A stretch of 64,000 nt of DNA, from positions 1 through 64,000 of the forward strand of contig NZ_RCZK01000012.1 in the NCBI RefSeq assembly GCF_006438955.1. Reading direction: 5' to 3'. The notes under the pieces are model-generated. The model searched no databases. It was not told the origin of the DNA and saw nothing but the letters and a program-made list of their open reading frames with translations. Shown one piece after another: positions 9,388 through 18,235 of this stretch (position 1 is the stretch's first letter; each line of letters opens with the position of its first letter). This stretch comes from Sphingomonas oligophenolica (lineage in GTDB: Bacteria; Pseudomonadota; Alphaproteobacteria; Sphingomonadales; Sphingomonadaceae). The translations under genes were made by a program, and so were the position numbers.

Positions 9388-10136
9388 CGGAGGCCGCCGC
9401 CAGGGTTACCCTTGGCGATCTTGGGTCGTTTCGCCCCGTCGAGTGCGGACAGAACCCCGCGCAGCGTGCGCACTTCCTGGGTCGACCAGCCCGGTTTGGT
9501 CAGCAGCGTGCGCAGCGCCCGCCGGGTCGTTGGCGTGCGATCGGGTGGGAAGTAGAAATGCGCGGCCTCCAGCATCGCGTCGAGTTGCGCGATCATCCCG
9601 TCGAGTTCGTCTTGCGACGCAGGGTCGGGTAGCTCGACCACGGGAGGCTGCGCGAGCGCGACGCCTTTCGACCATTCATAGGCAACCAGGATCACTGCCT
9701 GGGCGAGGTTGAGGCTGCCGAATTCGGGATTGATGGGCACCGTCACGATGGTGCGCGCGAGCGCGACATCGTCGGTTTCGAGACCCGATCGCTCAGGCCC
9801 GAACAGGATCGCCGATCGCGCCGGATCGCGGTGGATCGTCGTCGCGGCAGCCTCGGGCGTCATGACCGGTTTGGTCACGCCGCGCTTGCGGACTGTGGTG
9901 GCATAGACCTGCGCGCAGTCGGCGACCGCCTCGGCGACGCTGGCATAGACCTGCGCCTGTTCGAGGACGATGTCGGCACCACTTGCGGCAGGCCCCGCGC
10001 TGGGATTGGGCCACCCATCGCGCGGCGCGACGAGGCGCATTTCGGTTAGCCCGAAATTGAGCATCGCGCGCGCCGCCTTGCCGATATTCTCGCCGAGCTG
10101 CGGGCGGACGAGGACGATGACGGGCGCGCTCGTCAC
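9357..10136 (-). CDS. TrmJ-like SPOUT RNA methyltransferase
   Basis: A 259-residue SAM-dependent RNA 2'-O-methyltransferase, probably modifying tRNA position 32 as TrmJ does. The SpoU/TrmH fold motifs are present: motif 1 [15 protein letters not shown] near the N-terminus, motif 2 [10 protein letters not shown], and motif 3 [16 protein letters not shown], the trefoil-knot SAM site. The C-terminal extension (about 165-259) is of the TrmJ kind. The GTG start overlaps the nrdR stop by four bases, so the gene is the last of the rpiB-glyA-small protein-nrdR operon. Confidence 0.88.
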   Translation of the reverse strand: MTSAPVIVLVRPQLGENIGKAARAMLNFGLTEMRLVAPRDGWPNPSAGPAASGADIVLEQAQVYASVAEAVADCAQVYATTVRKRGVTKPVMTPEAAATTIHRDPARSAILFGPERSGLETDDVALARTIVTVPINPEFGSLNLAQAVILVAYEWSKGVALAQPPVVELPDPASQDELDGMIAQLDAMLEAAHFYFPPDRTPTTRRALRTLLTKPGWSTQEVRTLRGVLSALDGAKRPKIAKGNPGGGLRQRRSNAANS

Positions 10137-10603
10137 CCGCGCCCGACCTCTTCGACGCTGCCCGCGAAGTCCTCGAAGTCTTTGGCCTCGCTAAAATCGC
10201 GATAGACGCTGGCGAAGCGGATATAGGCGACTGAATCTAAGCCCTTCAACCCGTCCATCACCATCTCGCCGATCCGCTTCGACGACACTTCGGTTTCGCC
10301 GGTGGTTTCGAGGCGGCGCTGGATCCCGCTCACCAGTTTTTCGAGCATCACCGCGTCGATCGGGCGTTTGCGCGCCGCGATCGAGACCGACCGCAACAGC
10401 TTGTCGCGGTCGAACGCCTCGCGCTTGGTGCCGCCGCCCTCGCTCTTGATGACGGTGAGGTCGCGCAGCTGGATTCGCTCGAACGTCGTGAAGCGCGCCG
10501 CGCAGCCTTCGCACTGGCGGCGCCGGCGGATCGCCGCCCCGTCTTCGGTGGGACGGCTATCCTTTACCTGGCTGTCTTCGTGACCGCAAAAAGGACAGCG
10601 CAT
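10133..10603 (-). CDS. nrdR: Transcriptional repressor NrdR
   Basis: NrdR senses dATP/ATP through an ATP-cone and represses ribonucleotide reductase genes. The 156 residues show the N-terminal zinc ribbon (Cys3, Cys6, Cys31, Cys34) and the ATP-cone (about 49-139) starting [17 protein letters not shown]. The [17 protein letters not shown] motif near the C-terminus is diagnostic. Its ATG directly abuts the stop of the 58-residue gene upstream, and it overlaps the trmJ-like gene downstream. Linkage to glyA is common in proteobacteria. Confidence 0.97.
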   Translation of the reverse strand: MRCPFCGHEDSQVKDSRPTEDGAAIRRRRQCEGCAARFTTFERIQLRDLTVIKSEGGGTKREAFDRDKLLRSVSIAARKRPIDAVMLEKLVSGIQRRLETTGETEVSSKRIGEMVMDGLKGLDSVAYIRFASVYRDFSEAKDFEDFAGSVEEVGRG

Positions 10604-10780
10604 TCAGGCCTGCTTGTTGCGCTTGAAATAGGCATAGCCCGCACCCGCCGCGGCACCGATGATCGGCCCGACGAACGGCAACGGGATCGCGATGACCGCG
10701 CCCAATGCTCCCCATTTCGCCATGCTCTTGCCGAGCGCGGGGTCGTTCTTCACTTCGTTGCGGAAATCGTCGAATGCCAT
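10604..10780 (-). CDS. Small membrane-associated hypothetical protein
   Basis: A 58-residue protein with a charged N-terminus (MAFDDFRNEVKNDPALGK) and one hydrophobic glycine-rich segment (about 24-50, GAVIAIPLPFVGPIIGAAAGAGYAYF) ending in KRNK. The layout suggests a single- or hairpin-membrane protein with a cationic tail. It sits four bases after glyA and immediately before nrdR with no gap, so it is surely cotranscribed. No known function; I do not recognise a named family. Confidence 0.75.
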   Translation of the reverse strand: MAFDDFRNEVKNDPALGKSMAKWGALGAVIAIPLPFVGPIIGAAAGAGYAYFKRNKQA

Positions 10781-10784
10781 GTGC

Positions 10785-12095
10785 TTACCCTTCGTAGATC
10801 GGGAACCGAGCGCACAGCGCGGCAACTCGTTCCCGGACATTGGCCTCGACCTGCGCATCGCCCTGCTCGCCGTTCTTGGCGAGACCGTCGAGGACATCGG
10901 CGACCATATGGCCGATCTCACGGAATTCGGCCGGGCCGAAGCCGCGCGTCGTGCCTGCGGGACTGCCGACGCGGATGCCGCTGGTCTTCACCGGGGGCAG
11001 CGGATCATTGGGGATGCCGTTCTTGTTACAGGTGATCCCGGCGCGTTCGAGCGCCTCGTCGGCGTCCTGGCCGGTGACGCCGAGCGGGGTGAGGTCGACG
11101 AGCGCGAGATGCGTGTCGGTGCCCCCCGAGACCAGGTCCGCGCCACGTTCTTTCAGCGTCGCGGCGAGGATCTTGGCATTCTCGACGACCGCGGCGATGT
11201 AGCTCTTGTAGCCGGGCTCGATCGCCTCGCCGAACGCGACCGCTTTCGCGGCGATGACGTGCATCAGCGGCCCACCCTGCAGGCCAGGGAACACCGCCGA
11301 GTTGATCTTCTTGGCCAGTGCCTCGTCGTTGGTCATGATCATGCCGCCACGCGGGCCACGCAGCGTCTTGTGCGTCGTCGTGGTCACGACATGCGCGTGG
11401 CCGAACGGCGTTGGGTGGAGCCCCGCCGCGACGATCCCCGCAAAATGCGCCATGTCGACCATGAAATACGCGCCGACCTGGTCCGCGATCGCGCGGAACT
11501 TGGCGAAATCGATCTGGCGCGGATAGGCCGAGCCGCCCGCGATAATGAGCTTGGGCTGATGCTCGACCGCCAGCGCCTCGACCTGATCGTAATCGATCAG
11601 ATGCGTGACGGCATCGACGCCGTATTGGACCGCGTTGAACCATTTGCCGCTCATCGCCGCCCTGGCACCATGCGTCAGGTGGCCGCCCGCGTCGAGGCTC
11701 ATCCCCAGGATCGTGTCGCCCGGCTTGACCAGCGCGAGCATAACCGCGCCGTTGGCCTGCGCGCCCGAATGCGGCTGGACGTTGACGAATCCGCAGCCGA
11801 AGAGTTGCTTGGCGCGATCGATCGCCAGCGTCTCGACCTCGTCCGACGGGGCGCAGCCCTGGTAATAGCGTTTGCCCGGATAGCCTTCGGCGTATTTGTT
11901 GGTGAACACCGAACCTTGGGCCGCGAGCACCGCCTTCGAGACGATGTTCTCCGATGCGATCAGTTCGATCTGGGTCTGTTCGCGTTTCAGTTCGTGGCTG
12001 ATCGCGGCGAAGACGGCGGCGTCCGCGTCGGCGAGATCCCGCGTAAAGAATCCATCGGGCTGAACGTCGGACAGCGTTTGGGGCTGGGTGCTCAT
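10785..12095 (-). CDS. glyA: Serine hydroxymethyltransferase
   Basis: GlyA interconverts serine and glycine using tetrahydrofolate, supplying one-carbon units. The 436 residues carry the fold-type I PLP signatures: [13 protein letters not shown] near the N-terminus, [16 protein letters not shown], the [12 protein letters not shown] strand, and the PLP-binding Lys243 in [14 protein letters not shown]. Its ATG overlaps the stop of rpiB by four bases, and the gene is followed by a 58-residue gene and nrdR. The rpiB-glyA-nrdR order is typical for sphingomonads and relatives. Confidence 0.98.
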   Translation of the reverse strand: MSTQPQTLSDVQPDGFFTRDLADADAAVFAAISHELKREQTQIELIASENIVSKAVLAAQGSVFTNKYAEGYPGKRYYQGCAPSDEVETLAIDRAKQLFGCGFVNVQPHSGAQANGAVMLALVKPGDTILGMSLDAGGHLTHGARAAMSGKWFNAVQYGVDAVTHLIDYDQVEALAVEHQPKLIIAGGSAYPRQIDFAKFRAIADQVGAYFMVDMAHFAGIVAAGLHPTPFGHAHVVTTTTHKTLRGPRGGMIMTNDEALAKKINSAVFPGLQGGPLMHVIAAKAVAFGEAIEPGYKSYIAAVVENAKILAATLKERGADLVSGGTDTHLALVDLTPLGVTGQDADEALERAGITCNKNGIPNDPLPPVKTSGIRVGSPAGTTRGFGPAEFREIGHMVADVLDGLAKNGEQGDAQVEANVRERVAALCARFPIYEG

Positions 12096-12529
12096 GCGAA
12101 CTCCTTCGCTAGTTTATCGACGCGGTGCTGATGGCGACCGCCTTCGAAGTCGGTGGTGAGAAACGCGTCGAGGCAGGCCTTGGCCATTTCTTCGCCGATC
12201 AGCCGCGCGCCCATCGCGATCGTGTTGGCGTCGTTATGGCTGCGCGCGAGTCGCGCCGATAGCGGCTCGGCGACCAGCGCGCAGCGGCAGGCGGGGTGGC
12301 GGTTGGCGGCGATCGCGATCCCGATGCCGGACCCGCACAGCGCGACGCCGCGGTCGGCGCGGCCATCGGCAATTGCCTCGGCGATCGCGAAGCCGTAATC
12401 GGGATAATCTACGCTGGCGGTGCCATCGGCGCCGAGATCGACGACGTCATGCCCCGCCGCGCGCAGCCAGTCGGCGAGCACCGTCTTCAGCGCGACGGCG
12501 GCGTGGTCGGAGGCGATGGCGACGCGCAT
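12092..12529 (-). CDS. rpiB: Ribose-5-phosphate isomerase B
   Basis: RpiB interconverts ribose 5-phosphate and ribulose 5-phosphate in the pentose phosphate pathway. The 145 residues show [11 protein letters not shown] at the N-terminus, the VDYPDYG motif, the catalytic Cys65 in [15 protein letters not shown], and [13 protein letters not shown]. The ATG at 12529 starts the canonical [10 protein letters not shown]; the frame is open far upstream but without RpiB similarity. It is the first gene of the operon running into glyA. Confidence 0.97.
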   Translation of the reverse strand: MRVAIASDHAAVALKTVLADWLRAAGHDVVDLGADGTASVDYPDYGFAIAEAIADGRADRGVALCGSGIGIAIAANRHPACRCALVAEPLSARLARSHNDANTIAMGARLIGEEMAKACLDAFLTTDFEGGRHQHRVDKLAKEFA

Positions 12530-12634
12530 GCGGTCTCCCGAGGACGGGGGTTGGCGGATGCCGCGCTCTCTACCCTCACAGCGTCGCGATTGCCACCGTT
12601 TCGCGCAGCCCTCGATCATGATAGGAATCGCCCG

Positions 12635-13192
12635 ATGAATCAGCCCGCGCATCCGAGTTCGGTCGAGGTCGACCCCGCGCGCTTCACCGCCGCGGAGTTC
12701 GCCGCCATGGTCGCGTCCGGGGCGTTTGCGGACATGACGGTCGAACTGATCGATGGGGAGTTGCATCGGATGGACCGACCGATGAGCGATCATGGCGCAC
12801 GACAGGCGTCGGTAACGGGGAAGCTTTGGACGGTTTTCGAGGGGCGGGCCGAAACGGTGCTGGGCGAAACCGGGATCGGCCTCGCCGACGATACATTCGT
12901 CGCGTGCGATGTGGCGGTGCTCTGCGCGCCGATCGATGCGAACCGACTGCTGGTGCCCGCCGATCTGCTGCTGGTCGTCGAGATCGCGGAAACGACGCTC
13001 GATCGCGATACTGGGCTCAAGCGGCGTAAATATGCGGCGGCGGGAATCGCGCATTACTGGGTCGTCGATGGCACCCGCGCGGTCGTCCATGTCTATCGCG
13101 ATCCGGTCGCGGGCGATTACGCCGAGATCGTAACGGTGCGGTTCGGCGAACCGCTGGCGGTGCCGGGCACCGACGCCGCGATCCGTTTGTGA
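12635..13192 (+). CDS. Uma2-family (DUF820) PD-(D/E)XK nuclease-like protein
   Basis: A 185-residue protein of the Uma2/DUF820 family, whose fold resembles restriction endonucleases but whose role is not known. Visible features: TAAEFAAM near the N-terminus, ELIDGELHRM, a likely active-site Asp in CDVAVLCAP, Glu in LLLVVEIAETTLDRD followed by Lys/Arg in LKRRKYAAAGIAHYWVVD, the pattern expected for the catalytic D-E-K set. It is cotranscribed with the DUF3429 gene (4-base GTGA overlap). Confidence 0.85.
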   Translation: MNQPAHPSSVEVDPARFTAAEFAAMVASGAFADMTVELIDGELHRMDRPMSDHGARQASVTGKLWTVFEGRAETVLGETGIGLADDTFVACDVAVLCAPIDANRLLVPADLLLVVEIAETTLDRDTGLKRRKYAAAGIAHYWVVDGTRAVVHVYRDPVAGDYAEIVTVRFGEPLAVPGTDAAIRL

Positions 13193-13647
13193 CCGATCAC
13201 GCGCGGGGCGGAGTGCCCCGGATGGCGATGGTGCTGGGGCTGGCGGGGCTGATTCCACAAATCCTGGTGGCGCTGACGCTGTTCGGCGACGATCCAGCGA
13301 CGCGCTTTCCCGCCTTGGCACTCGCCTATGCTTATGCCGCGTTGATCCTCAGCTTTCTCGGCGGGCTGTGGTGGGGAATCGCGGTCAAAAGCGACGATCC
13401 GCCGCGCTGGATCTGGGTCGCGTCGGTCGCACCGGCACTGGTCGCGCTGGCGAGCGCGTGGCCATGGATGGTGGGGCTGCCGTGGCCCGGACCATCGTTG
13501 GTCGCGTTGGGGGTCGCGCTGATCGCCGCGCTGGGCGTCGATCTCGCCCTGGTCCGCCGCGATCTCGCGCCGCCGGGGTGGCTCGGGCTGCGCCTGCCGC
13601 TGTCGCTGGGACTCGGGCTGCTGACGCTGCTTACCGCGCTGCTTTAA
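13189..13647 (+). CDS. DUF3429 inner-membrane protein
   Basis: A 152-residue hydrophobic protein with about five predicted membrane segments. The GLAGLIPQ start, the ALAYAYAALILSFLGGLWWG second helix and the RWIWVASVAPALVAL third helix are those of DUF3429 proteins. Function unknown. The GTG start overlaps the Uma2 stop, so the two are translationally coupled; the 3' end overlaps the convergent LOG gene by four bases. Confidence 0.8.
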   Translation: MTDHARGGVPRMAMVLGLAGLIPQILVALTLFGDDPATRFPALALAYAYAALILSFLGGLWWGIAVKSDDPPRWIWVASVAPALVALASAWPWMVGLPWPGPSLVALGVALIAALGVDLALVRRDLAPPGWLGLRLPLSLGLGLLTLLTALL

Positions 13648-14534
13648 CGCGCGAGCGCCGCCTGCTGCTTGGCTTCACGGTCGCGGTAGAATTGCTGGAC
13701 GACCCCCCACGCTTCCTCGGCGGTTTCGACATAATGGAAGATCGACAGGTCGCGCTCGCTGACGACGCCTTCGTCGACCAGCGCCTGGAAGTTGACGACC
13801 TTGTCCCAGAATTCGCGGCCGACCAGAAGCACCGGGATCGGATCGATCTTGCCGGTCTGGATCAGCGTCAGCAGTTCGAACAATTCGTCGAACGTCCCGA
13901 ACCCGCCGGGGAACGCCGCGAGCGCGCGGGCGTGGAGCAGGAAGTGCATTTTCCGCAGCGCGAAATAGTGGAACTGGAGCGACAGCGATGGGGTGACATA
14001 GGGGTTAGGAGCCTGTTCGTGCGGCAACACGATATTGAGCCCGATCGATTCGGCGCCGACGTCGGTCGCGCCGCGGTTCGCGGCTTCCATGATCGACGGG
14101 CCGCCGCCCGAACACACCACGAACTGGCGCTTGCCGTCCTCATCCTTTGGCAGGACGCTGACGATCTTGGCGAGATCGCGCGCGACCTCGTAATATTTGC
14201 TCTTCGCGACCAGCCGCTCGGCGATCTTGCGGCTCTGGTCGTCGGTCGCCAGCGCCAGCAGTTCCTCGGCCTTGTCGGGCGCGGGAATGCGTGCCGACCC
14301 GTACATGACGAAGGTCGAGGCGATGTTGGCCTCGTCGAGCACCAGTTGGGTCTTGAGGAGCTCGAGCTGGAACCGGACCGGGCGCAGATCCTCGCGGAGC
14401 AGGAAATCCATGTCCTGGAACGCCAGCCGATAAGCGGGATTTTCGGTCTGGGGGGTCGAGATCCCGCCCTTGGCGGTGTCGGCATCTTGCTTGGCGCGGC
14501 GGAAGACGCGGCTGGGGGGGCGGGTGTCGGTCAT
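13644..14534 (-). CDS. LOG-family (TIGR00730) Rossmann protein
   Basis: A 296-residue member of the LOG/lysine decarboxylase-like family, whose characterised relatives are cytokinin-activating or nucleoside-monophosphate phosphoribohydrolases. The two diagnostic motifs are present: SGGGPSIMEAANRGA and the PGGFGTFDELFE nucleotide-binding motif. It belongs to the longer LOG type with an extra N-terminal region of about 100 residues before the MYGSARIP strand. Substrate cannot be told from sequence; nucleotide hydrolysis is the best guess. Confidence 0.88.
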   Translation of the reverse strand: MTDTRPPSRVFRRAKQDADTAKGGISTPQTENPAYRLAFQDMDFLLREDLRPVRFQLELLKTQLVLDEANIASTFVMYGSARIPAPDKAEELLALATDDQSRKIAERLVAKSKYYEVARDLAKIVSVLPKDEDGKRQFVVCSGGGPSIMEAANRGATDVGAESIGLNIVLPHEQAPNPYVTPSLSLQFHYFALRKMHFLLHARALAAFPGGFGTFDELFELLTLIQTGKIDPIPVLLVGREFWDKVVNFQALVDEGVVSERDLSIFHYVETAEEAWGVVQQFYRDREAKQQAALAR

Positions 14535-14566
14535 CCGGGGCGCTTAGAGCATCGGATGGGGACAGG

Positions 14567-15199
14567 CTAGCGGCAGAAGCGCGCGCTATCGTCCTCGAGG
14601 TGGAGGTGGTTGTGGTGCGCGGCGTTGTAGTCGGGCGAAAGCACCGTGCCGAACCGCTTGCAGGCCGAAGTGTGGATCGTCTGAAGGAATTGCCGGGTCG
14701 CGGGGTCGGGCGAATTCCAGTCGTCGAGGATGCTGATCCGGCGACCGTCCTTGAGAACGAAACTGCCGATGTCGATCGCATTGGCGATCGCGTGGCCGGA
14801 CCGTTTGTCGCTGTTGCGCGCCGAGCCGACCACGTTGCGACAGGCATAGCTGCCCATGCTGTCGACCTGCACGAGCTGGCTGCCGAGGATCTGGTACGCC
14901 GCGGGTGCGACGCCGTTCCTGATCCAGGTCGCGAACGCCCGCGCCTCGCCGCAGCGGACCGCGGTGAGGTTGTTCACCGGCACGCCGATGTCGAGCAATT
15001 GGACCGTCCCCGACAGGCCGCAGCCATGGCCGTAATCCTTGTCGGGCAGCGTGCGGAAATCGACGCCGTCGCGGTGCAGGTCGGCGTAGCAGATCGCGGC
15101 GTCGCGCGACGATGCGGTGGCGATCGAGGGCCGCGGTTCGGGGATGCGTTCGCGACTGCCGCAGGCGGCGAGAGAGAGGGCCATTAGCACCACTGTCAT
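14567..15199 (-). CDS. Extensin-like (DUF/PF06904) lipoprotein
   Basis: A 210-residue exported protein of the bacterial extensin-like family, related to D,D-carboxypeptidases of the M15 type. Lipobox LAAC places Cys13. The domain spans about 38-210 with the CGLSGTVQLLDIGVPV segment, the SGHAIANAIDIGSFVL motif and the terminal HHNHLHLED, which supply likely zinc-binding His/Asp. The start is uncertain: ATG 15199 gives a signal without basic residues and overlaps a palindromic repeat, while an in-frame ATG at 15241 would add a basic stretch (RVRSDGCRTKSG), a more normal n-region. Confidence 0.82.
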   Translation of the reverse strand: MTVVLMALSLAACGSRERIPEPRPSIATASSRDAAICYADLHRDGVDFRTLPDKDYGHGCGLSGTVQLLDIGVPVNNLTAVRCGEARAFATWIRNGVAPAAYQILGSQLVQVDSMGSYACRNVVGSARNSDKRSGHAIANAIDIGSFVLKDGRRISILDDWNSPDPATRQFLQTIHTSACKRFGTVLSPDYNAAHHNHLHLEDDSARFCR

Positions 15200-15282
15200 G
15201 CCGGACTTGGTCCGGCATCCATCGCTCCTTACACGCAACATTGGTCGTAAGTGCGGCACGATGGGCTCCGGAACAAGTCCGG
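15198..15282. repeat. Inverted-repeat intergenic element (REP-like)
   Basis: A perfect 9-base palindrome ATGCCGGAC/GTCCGGCAT (15198-15218, 3-base spacer) is nested in a longer imperfect inverted repeat: 15201-15224 and 15259-15282 pair over 24 bases with four mismatches. The left palindrome overlaps the predicted ATG of the extensin-like gene. It resembles the short mobile REP/MITE-like elements common in sphingomonad genomes. Confidence 0.7.
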
Positions 15283-15311
15283 GGTAACGAACGAAGTTGA
15301 ATTCGGGTTGG

Positions 15312-15394
15312 ACAGAGCCCGGTCGCATCCCTAGGGCCGTCGACGGGCCACGCGGTCCCAACGCCGCGCGTGCTCTCTGTAAGGAGAGACAGAC
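15312..15394 (+). promoter_or_regulatory. Probable serC leader RNA with ribosome-site hairpin
   Basis: The leader ends in a hairpin, CTCTC/GAGAG, whose 3' arm contains the ribosome-binding site GGAGAG (15383-15388) for serC. The CTCT tract of that hairpin can instead pair upstream with ACAGAGC at 15312-15318 (GCTCTCTGT at 15372-15380, one small bulge). The two foldings exclude each other, so the leader can open or close the ribosome site. A conserved serC leader motif is known upstream of serC in alphaproteobacteria; I assign this region to it by position and architecture, not by a covariance search. Confidence 0.5.
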
Positions 15395-16552
15395 ATGACT
15401 GAAACGACCGTTACCGACGCCACCCGTGCGTCTGCAAAGCCCGCCATCAAGCCGGCGCGCCCCTATTTTTCTAGTGGTCCCTGCGCCAAGCCTCCGGGCT
15501 GGCATGCAGGCAACCTCGCGATCGCGAGCCTTGGCCGGTCGCACCGGTCGAAGATTGGCAAGCAGCGGCTCGCCTATTGCATCGACCTGATGCGCGAGAT
15601 GCTGAACCTCCCCCACACCCACCGCATCGGCATCGTTCCCGGTTCCGACACCGGCGCGTTCGAGATGGCGATGTGGACGATGCTGGGCGCCAAGCCGGTG
15701 ACGACGCTGGCTTGGGAGAGTTTCGGTGAGGGCTGGGTGACCGATGCGGTCAAACAGCTCAAAATCGAACCAACCGTCATCCGCGCCGACTATGGCGACC
15801 TGCCAGATCTGACCCAGGTCGACTGGTCGAACGATGTGCTGTTCACCTGGAACGGGACGACTAGCGGCGTGCGCGTACCGAATGGTGACTGGATCGCGGA
15901 CGATCGCGCGGGATTGAGCTTCGCCGACGCGACCAGCGGGGTGTTCGCGTACGATTTGCCGTGGGACAAGATCGATGTCGCGACCTTCAGCTGGCAGAAG
16001 GTGCTGGGCGGCGAGGGCGCGCATGGCGTGATCATCCTCGGGCCGCGCGCGGTCGAACGGCTGGAGAATTATACGCCCGCGTGGCCGTTGCCGAAGGTGT
16101 TCCGCCTGGTGTCGAAGGGCAAGCTGGCGGAAGGCGTGTTCAAGGGCGAAACGATCAACACCCCCTCGATGCTCGCGGTCGAGGATGCGATCTTTGCGCT
16201 CGAATGGGGCAAGTCGCTCGGCCAAGGCGGTTTGATCGCGCGGTCGGATGCGAATGCCGCGGCGCTAGGCACGATCGTGGCGGAGCGTGACTGGCTGGGT
16301 CATCTCGCGAGCGATCCGGCGTCGCGGTCGAAGACGAGCGTGTGCCTAACGGTCGCGGGCGCGGACGAGGCGCTGATCAAGAAGATGGCCGCGCTGCTCG
16401 AGGGCGAGGAGGCTGCGTACGACGTCGCGGGGTATCGCGATGCGCCGCCGGGGCTCAGGATCTGGTGCGGGGCGACGGTGGATACCGCCGATGTCGTTTC
16501 GCTCGGGCCGTGGCTCGACTGGGCGTACGCGACCGCGAACGCGGGCGCTTAA
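15395..16552 (+). CDS. serC: Phosphoserine aminotransferase
   Basis: SerC converts 3-phosphohydroxypyruvate and glutamate to phosphoserine, the second step of serine synthesis, and also acts in pyridoxal phosphate synthesis. The 385 residues are of the alphaproteobacterial type: FSSGPCAKPPGW at the N-terminus, GRSHRSKIGKQRL, VPGSDTGAFEMAMW, and the PLP Lys202 in FSWQKVLGGEGAHG. A ribosome site (GGAGAG) lies seven bases before the ATG and is predicted to be controlled by the leader. serA follows 80 bases on, so substrate and product steps are paired. Confidence 0.97.
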   Translation: MTETTVTDATRASAKPAIKPARPYFSSGPCAKPPGWHAGNLAIASLGRSHRSKIGKQRLAYCIDLMREMLNLPHTHRIGIVPGSDTGAFEMAMWTMLGAKPVTTLAWESFGEGWVTDAVKQLKIEPTVIRADYGDLPDLTQVDWSNDVLFTWNGTTSGVRVPNGDWIADDRAGLSFADATSGVFAYDLPWDKIDVATFSWQKVLGGEGAHGVIILGPRAVERLENYTPAWPLPKVFRLVSKGKLAEGVFKGETINTPSMLAVEDAIFALEWGKSLGQGGLIARSDANAAALGTIVAERDWLGHLASDPASRSKTSVCLTVAGADEALIKKMAALLEGEEAAYDVAGYRDAPPGLRIWCGATVDTADVVSLGPWLDWAYATANAGA

Positions 16553-16560
16553 TTCCTTGT

Positions 16561-16619
16561 GTCCCCGCGAAGGCGGGGACCCTGTCTGGGCTCCCGCCTT
16601 TGCGGGAGAACAATTTTTT
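16561..16619 (+). repeat. Double palindrome between serC and serA, possible terminator
   Basis: Two strong hairpins lie in tandem: GTCCCCGC/GCGGGGAC (16561-16580) and CTCCCGC/GCGGGAG (16591-16608), the second followed by AACAA and six T residues (16614-16619). The sequences are of the REP type frequent in sphingomonads. The second hairpin plus T-run could act as a weak terminator or attenuator, letting serA be transcribed at a different level from serC. Confidence 0.65.
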
Positions 16620-16632
16620 CGAAAGAATCACC

Positions 16633-18210
16633 ATGCCCAAAGTCCTCATTTCCGACAAAATGGACCCTCGCGCCGCGCAGATTTTCCGCGAACGCGGGGT
16701 CGAGGTCGACGAGATCACCGGCAAGACCCCGGACGAACTCGCCGCGATGATCGGCGACTATGATGGCCTCGCGATCCGGTCGTCGACCAAGGTGACGCGG
16801 GCGATCCTCGATGCCGCGACCAACCTGAAGGTCGTCGGGCGCGCGGGGATCGGGGTCGACAACGTCGATATTCCCGCCGCGTCGGCGAAGGGCGTGGTCG
16901 TCATGAACACACCGTTCGGCAATTCGATCACCACTGCCGAACACGCGATCGCGCTGATGTTCGCGCTGGCGCGGCAATTGCCCGAGGCGGATGCGTCGAC
17001 CCAGGCGGGCAAGTGGGAGAAGAACCGGTTCATGGGCGTCGAACTGACCAGCAAGACGCTGGGGCTGATCGGCGCGGGCAATATCGGCAGCATCGTCGCC
17101 GATCGCGCGCTGGGCCTCAGGATGAAGGCGATCGCGTACGATCCGTTCCTGACCCCCGAACGCGCGCTCGAGATGGGGGTCGAGAAGGTCGATCTCGACA
17201 CGCTGTTGGCGCGTGCCGACTTCATCACGCTGCATACGCCGCTGACCGATCAGACCCGCAACATCCTGTCGAAGGAGAATCTTGCCAAGACCAAGCCGGG
17301 CGTGCGCATCATCAATTGCGCGCGCGGCGGGCTGATCGACGAGGCGGCGCTGAAGGAAGGCCTTGATTCAGGGCATATCGGCGGCGCCGCGCTCGACGTG
17401 TTCGTCGAGGAGCCCGCCAAGGCATCGCCACTGTTCGGGACGCCGAATTTCGTCTCGACCCCGCATCTGGGTGCGTCGACCAGCGAGGCGCAGGTCAATG
17501 TCGCGATCCAGGTCGCCGAGCAGATGGCGGATTATCTGATGTCGGGCGGCGTCACCAACGCGCTCAACATGCCAAGCCTGAGCGCCGAGGAAGCGCCGCG
17601 GTTGAAGCCGTATATGGCGCTCGCCGAAAAGCTCGGCAGCCTCGTCGGCCAGCTTGCGCATGGGGCGATCACGCGGATCTCGATCCATGCCCAGGGCGCG
17701 GCGGCAGAATTGAACCAGAAGCCGATAACGAGCGCGGTGCTGTCGGGCTTCCTCGCGACGCAGACCGCGACGGTCAACATGGTCAACGCGCCGCTGCTGG
17801 CGCGCGACCGCGGGATCGAGGTGCGCGAAATCCGCACCGAGCGCGAGGGCGATTACCACACGCTCGTCCGGGTCGCGGTGACGACCGCGGATGGCGAGCG
17901 ATCGGTCGCAGGGACGTTGTTCGGCGACGCCGCGCCGCGGCTCGTCGAGCTGTTCGGGGTGAAGATCGAGGCCGATCTGGCCGGTCCGATGCTGTATGTG
18001 GTGAATGAAGATGCGCCCGGGTTCATCGGTCGGCTCGGGACAACGCTGGGCGAAGCAGGGGTAAATATCGGGACGTTCCATCTGGGTCGGCGGAACGCGG
18101 GCGGCGAAGCGGTGCTGCTGCTGTCGGTCGACGAACCGGTGACGAAGGAGCTGCTCTCGACCGTCCGCGCGCTGCCGGGGGTGAAGACCGCCATGGGGCT
18201 TAACTTCTGA
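16633..18210 (+). CDS. serA: D-3-phosphoglycerate dehydrogenase
   Basis: SerA oxidises 3-phosphoglycerate with NAD+, the committed step to serine. The 525 residues fit the long type I enzyme: catalytic and Rossmann domains (about 1-310, NAD motif GLIGAGNIGS, GRAGIGVDNVDIP, active-site Arg in NCARGGLIDEAAL and His in TPHLGAST), an intervening ASB domain, and a C-terminal ACT domain (about 450-525, beginning MLYVVNEDAPGFIG) for serine feedback. The ATG at 16633 is chosen because it starts the conserved MPKVLISDKM; the open frame upstream runs inside serC. Confidence 0.97.
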   Translation: MPKVLISDKMDPRAAQIFRERGVEVDEITGKTPDELAAMIGDYDGLAIRSSTKVTRAILDAATNLKVVGRAGIGVDNVDIPAASAKGVVVMNTPFGNSITTAEHAIALMFALARQLPEADASTQAGKWEKNRFMGVELTSKTLGLIGAGNIGSIVADRALGLRMKAIAYDPFLTPERALEMGVEKVDLDTLLARADFITLHTPLTDQTRNILSKENLAKTKPGVRIINCARGGLIDEAALKEGLDSGHIGGAALDVFVEEPAKASPLFGTPNFVSTPHLGASTSEAQVNVAIQVAEQMADYLMSGGVTNALNMPSLSAEEAPRLKPYMALAEKLGSLVGQLAHGAITRISIHAQGAAAELNQKPITSAVLSGFLATQTATVNMVNAPLLARDRGIEVREIRTEREGDYHTLVRVAVTTADGERSVAGTLFGDAAPRLVELFGVKIEADLAGPMLYVVNEDAPGFIGRLGTTLGEAGVNIGTFHLGRRNAGGEAVLLLSVDEPVTKELLSTVRALPGVKTAMGLNF

Positions 18211-18235
18211 TGACGGAGTGCTAAGGGCGCGCGCC

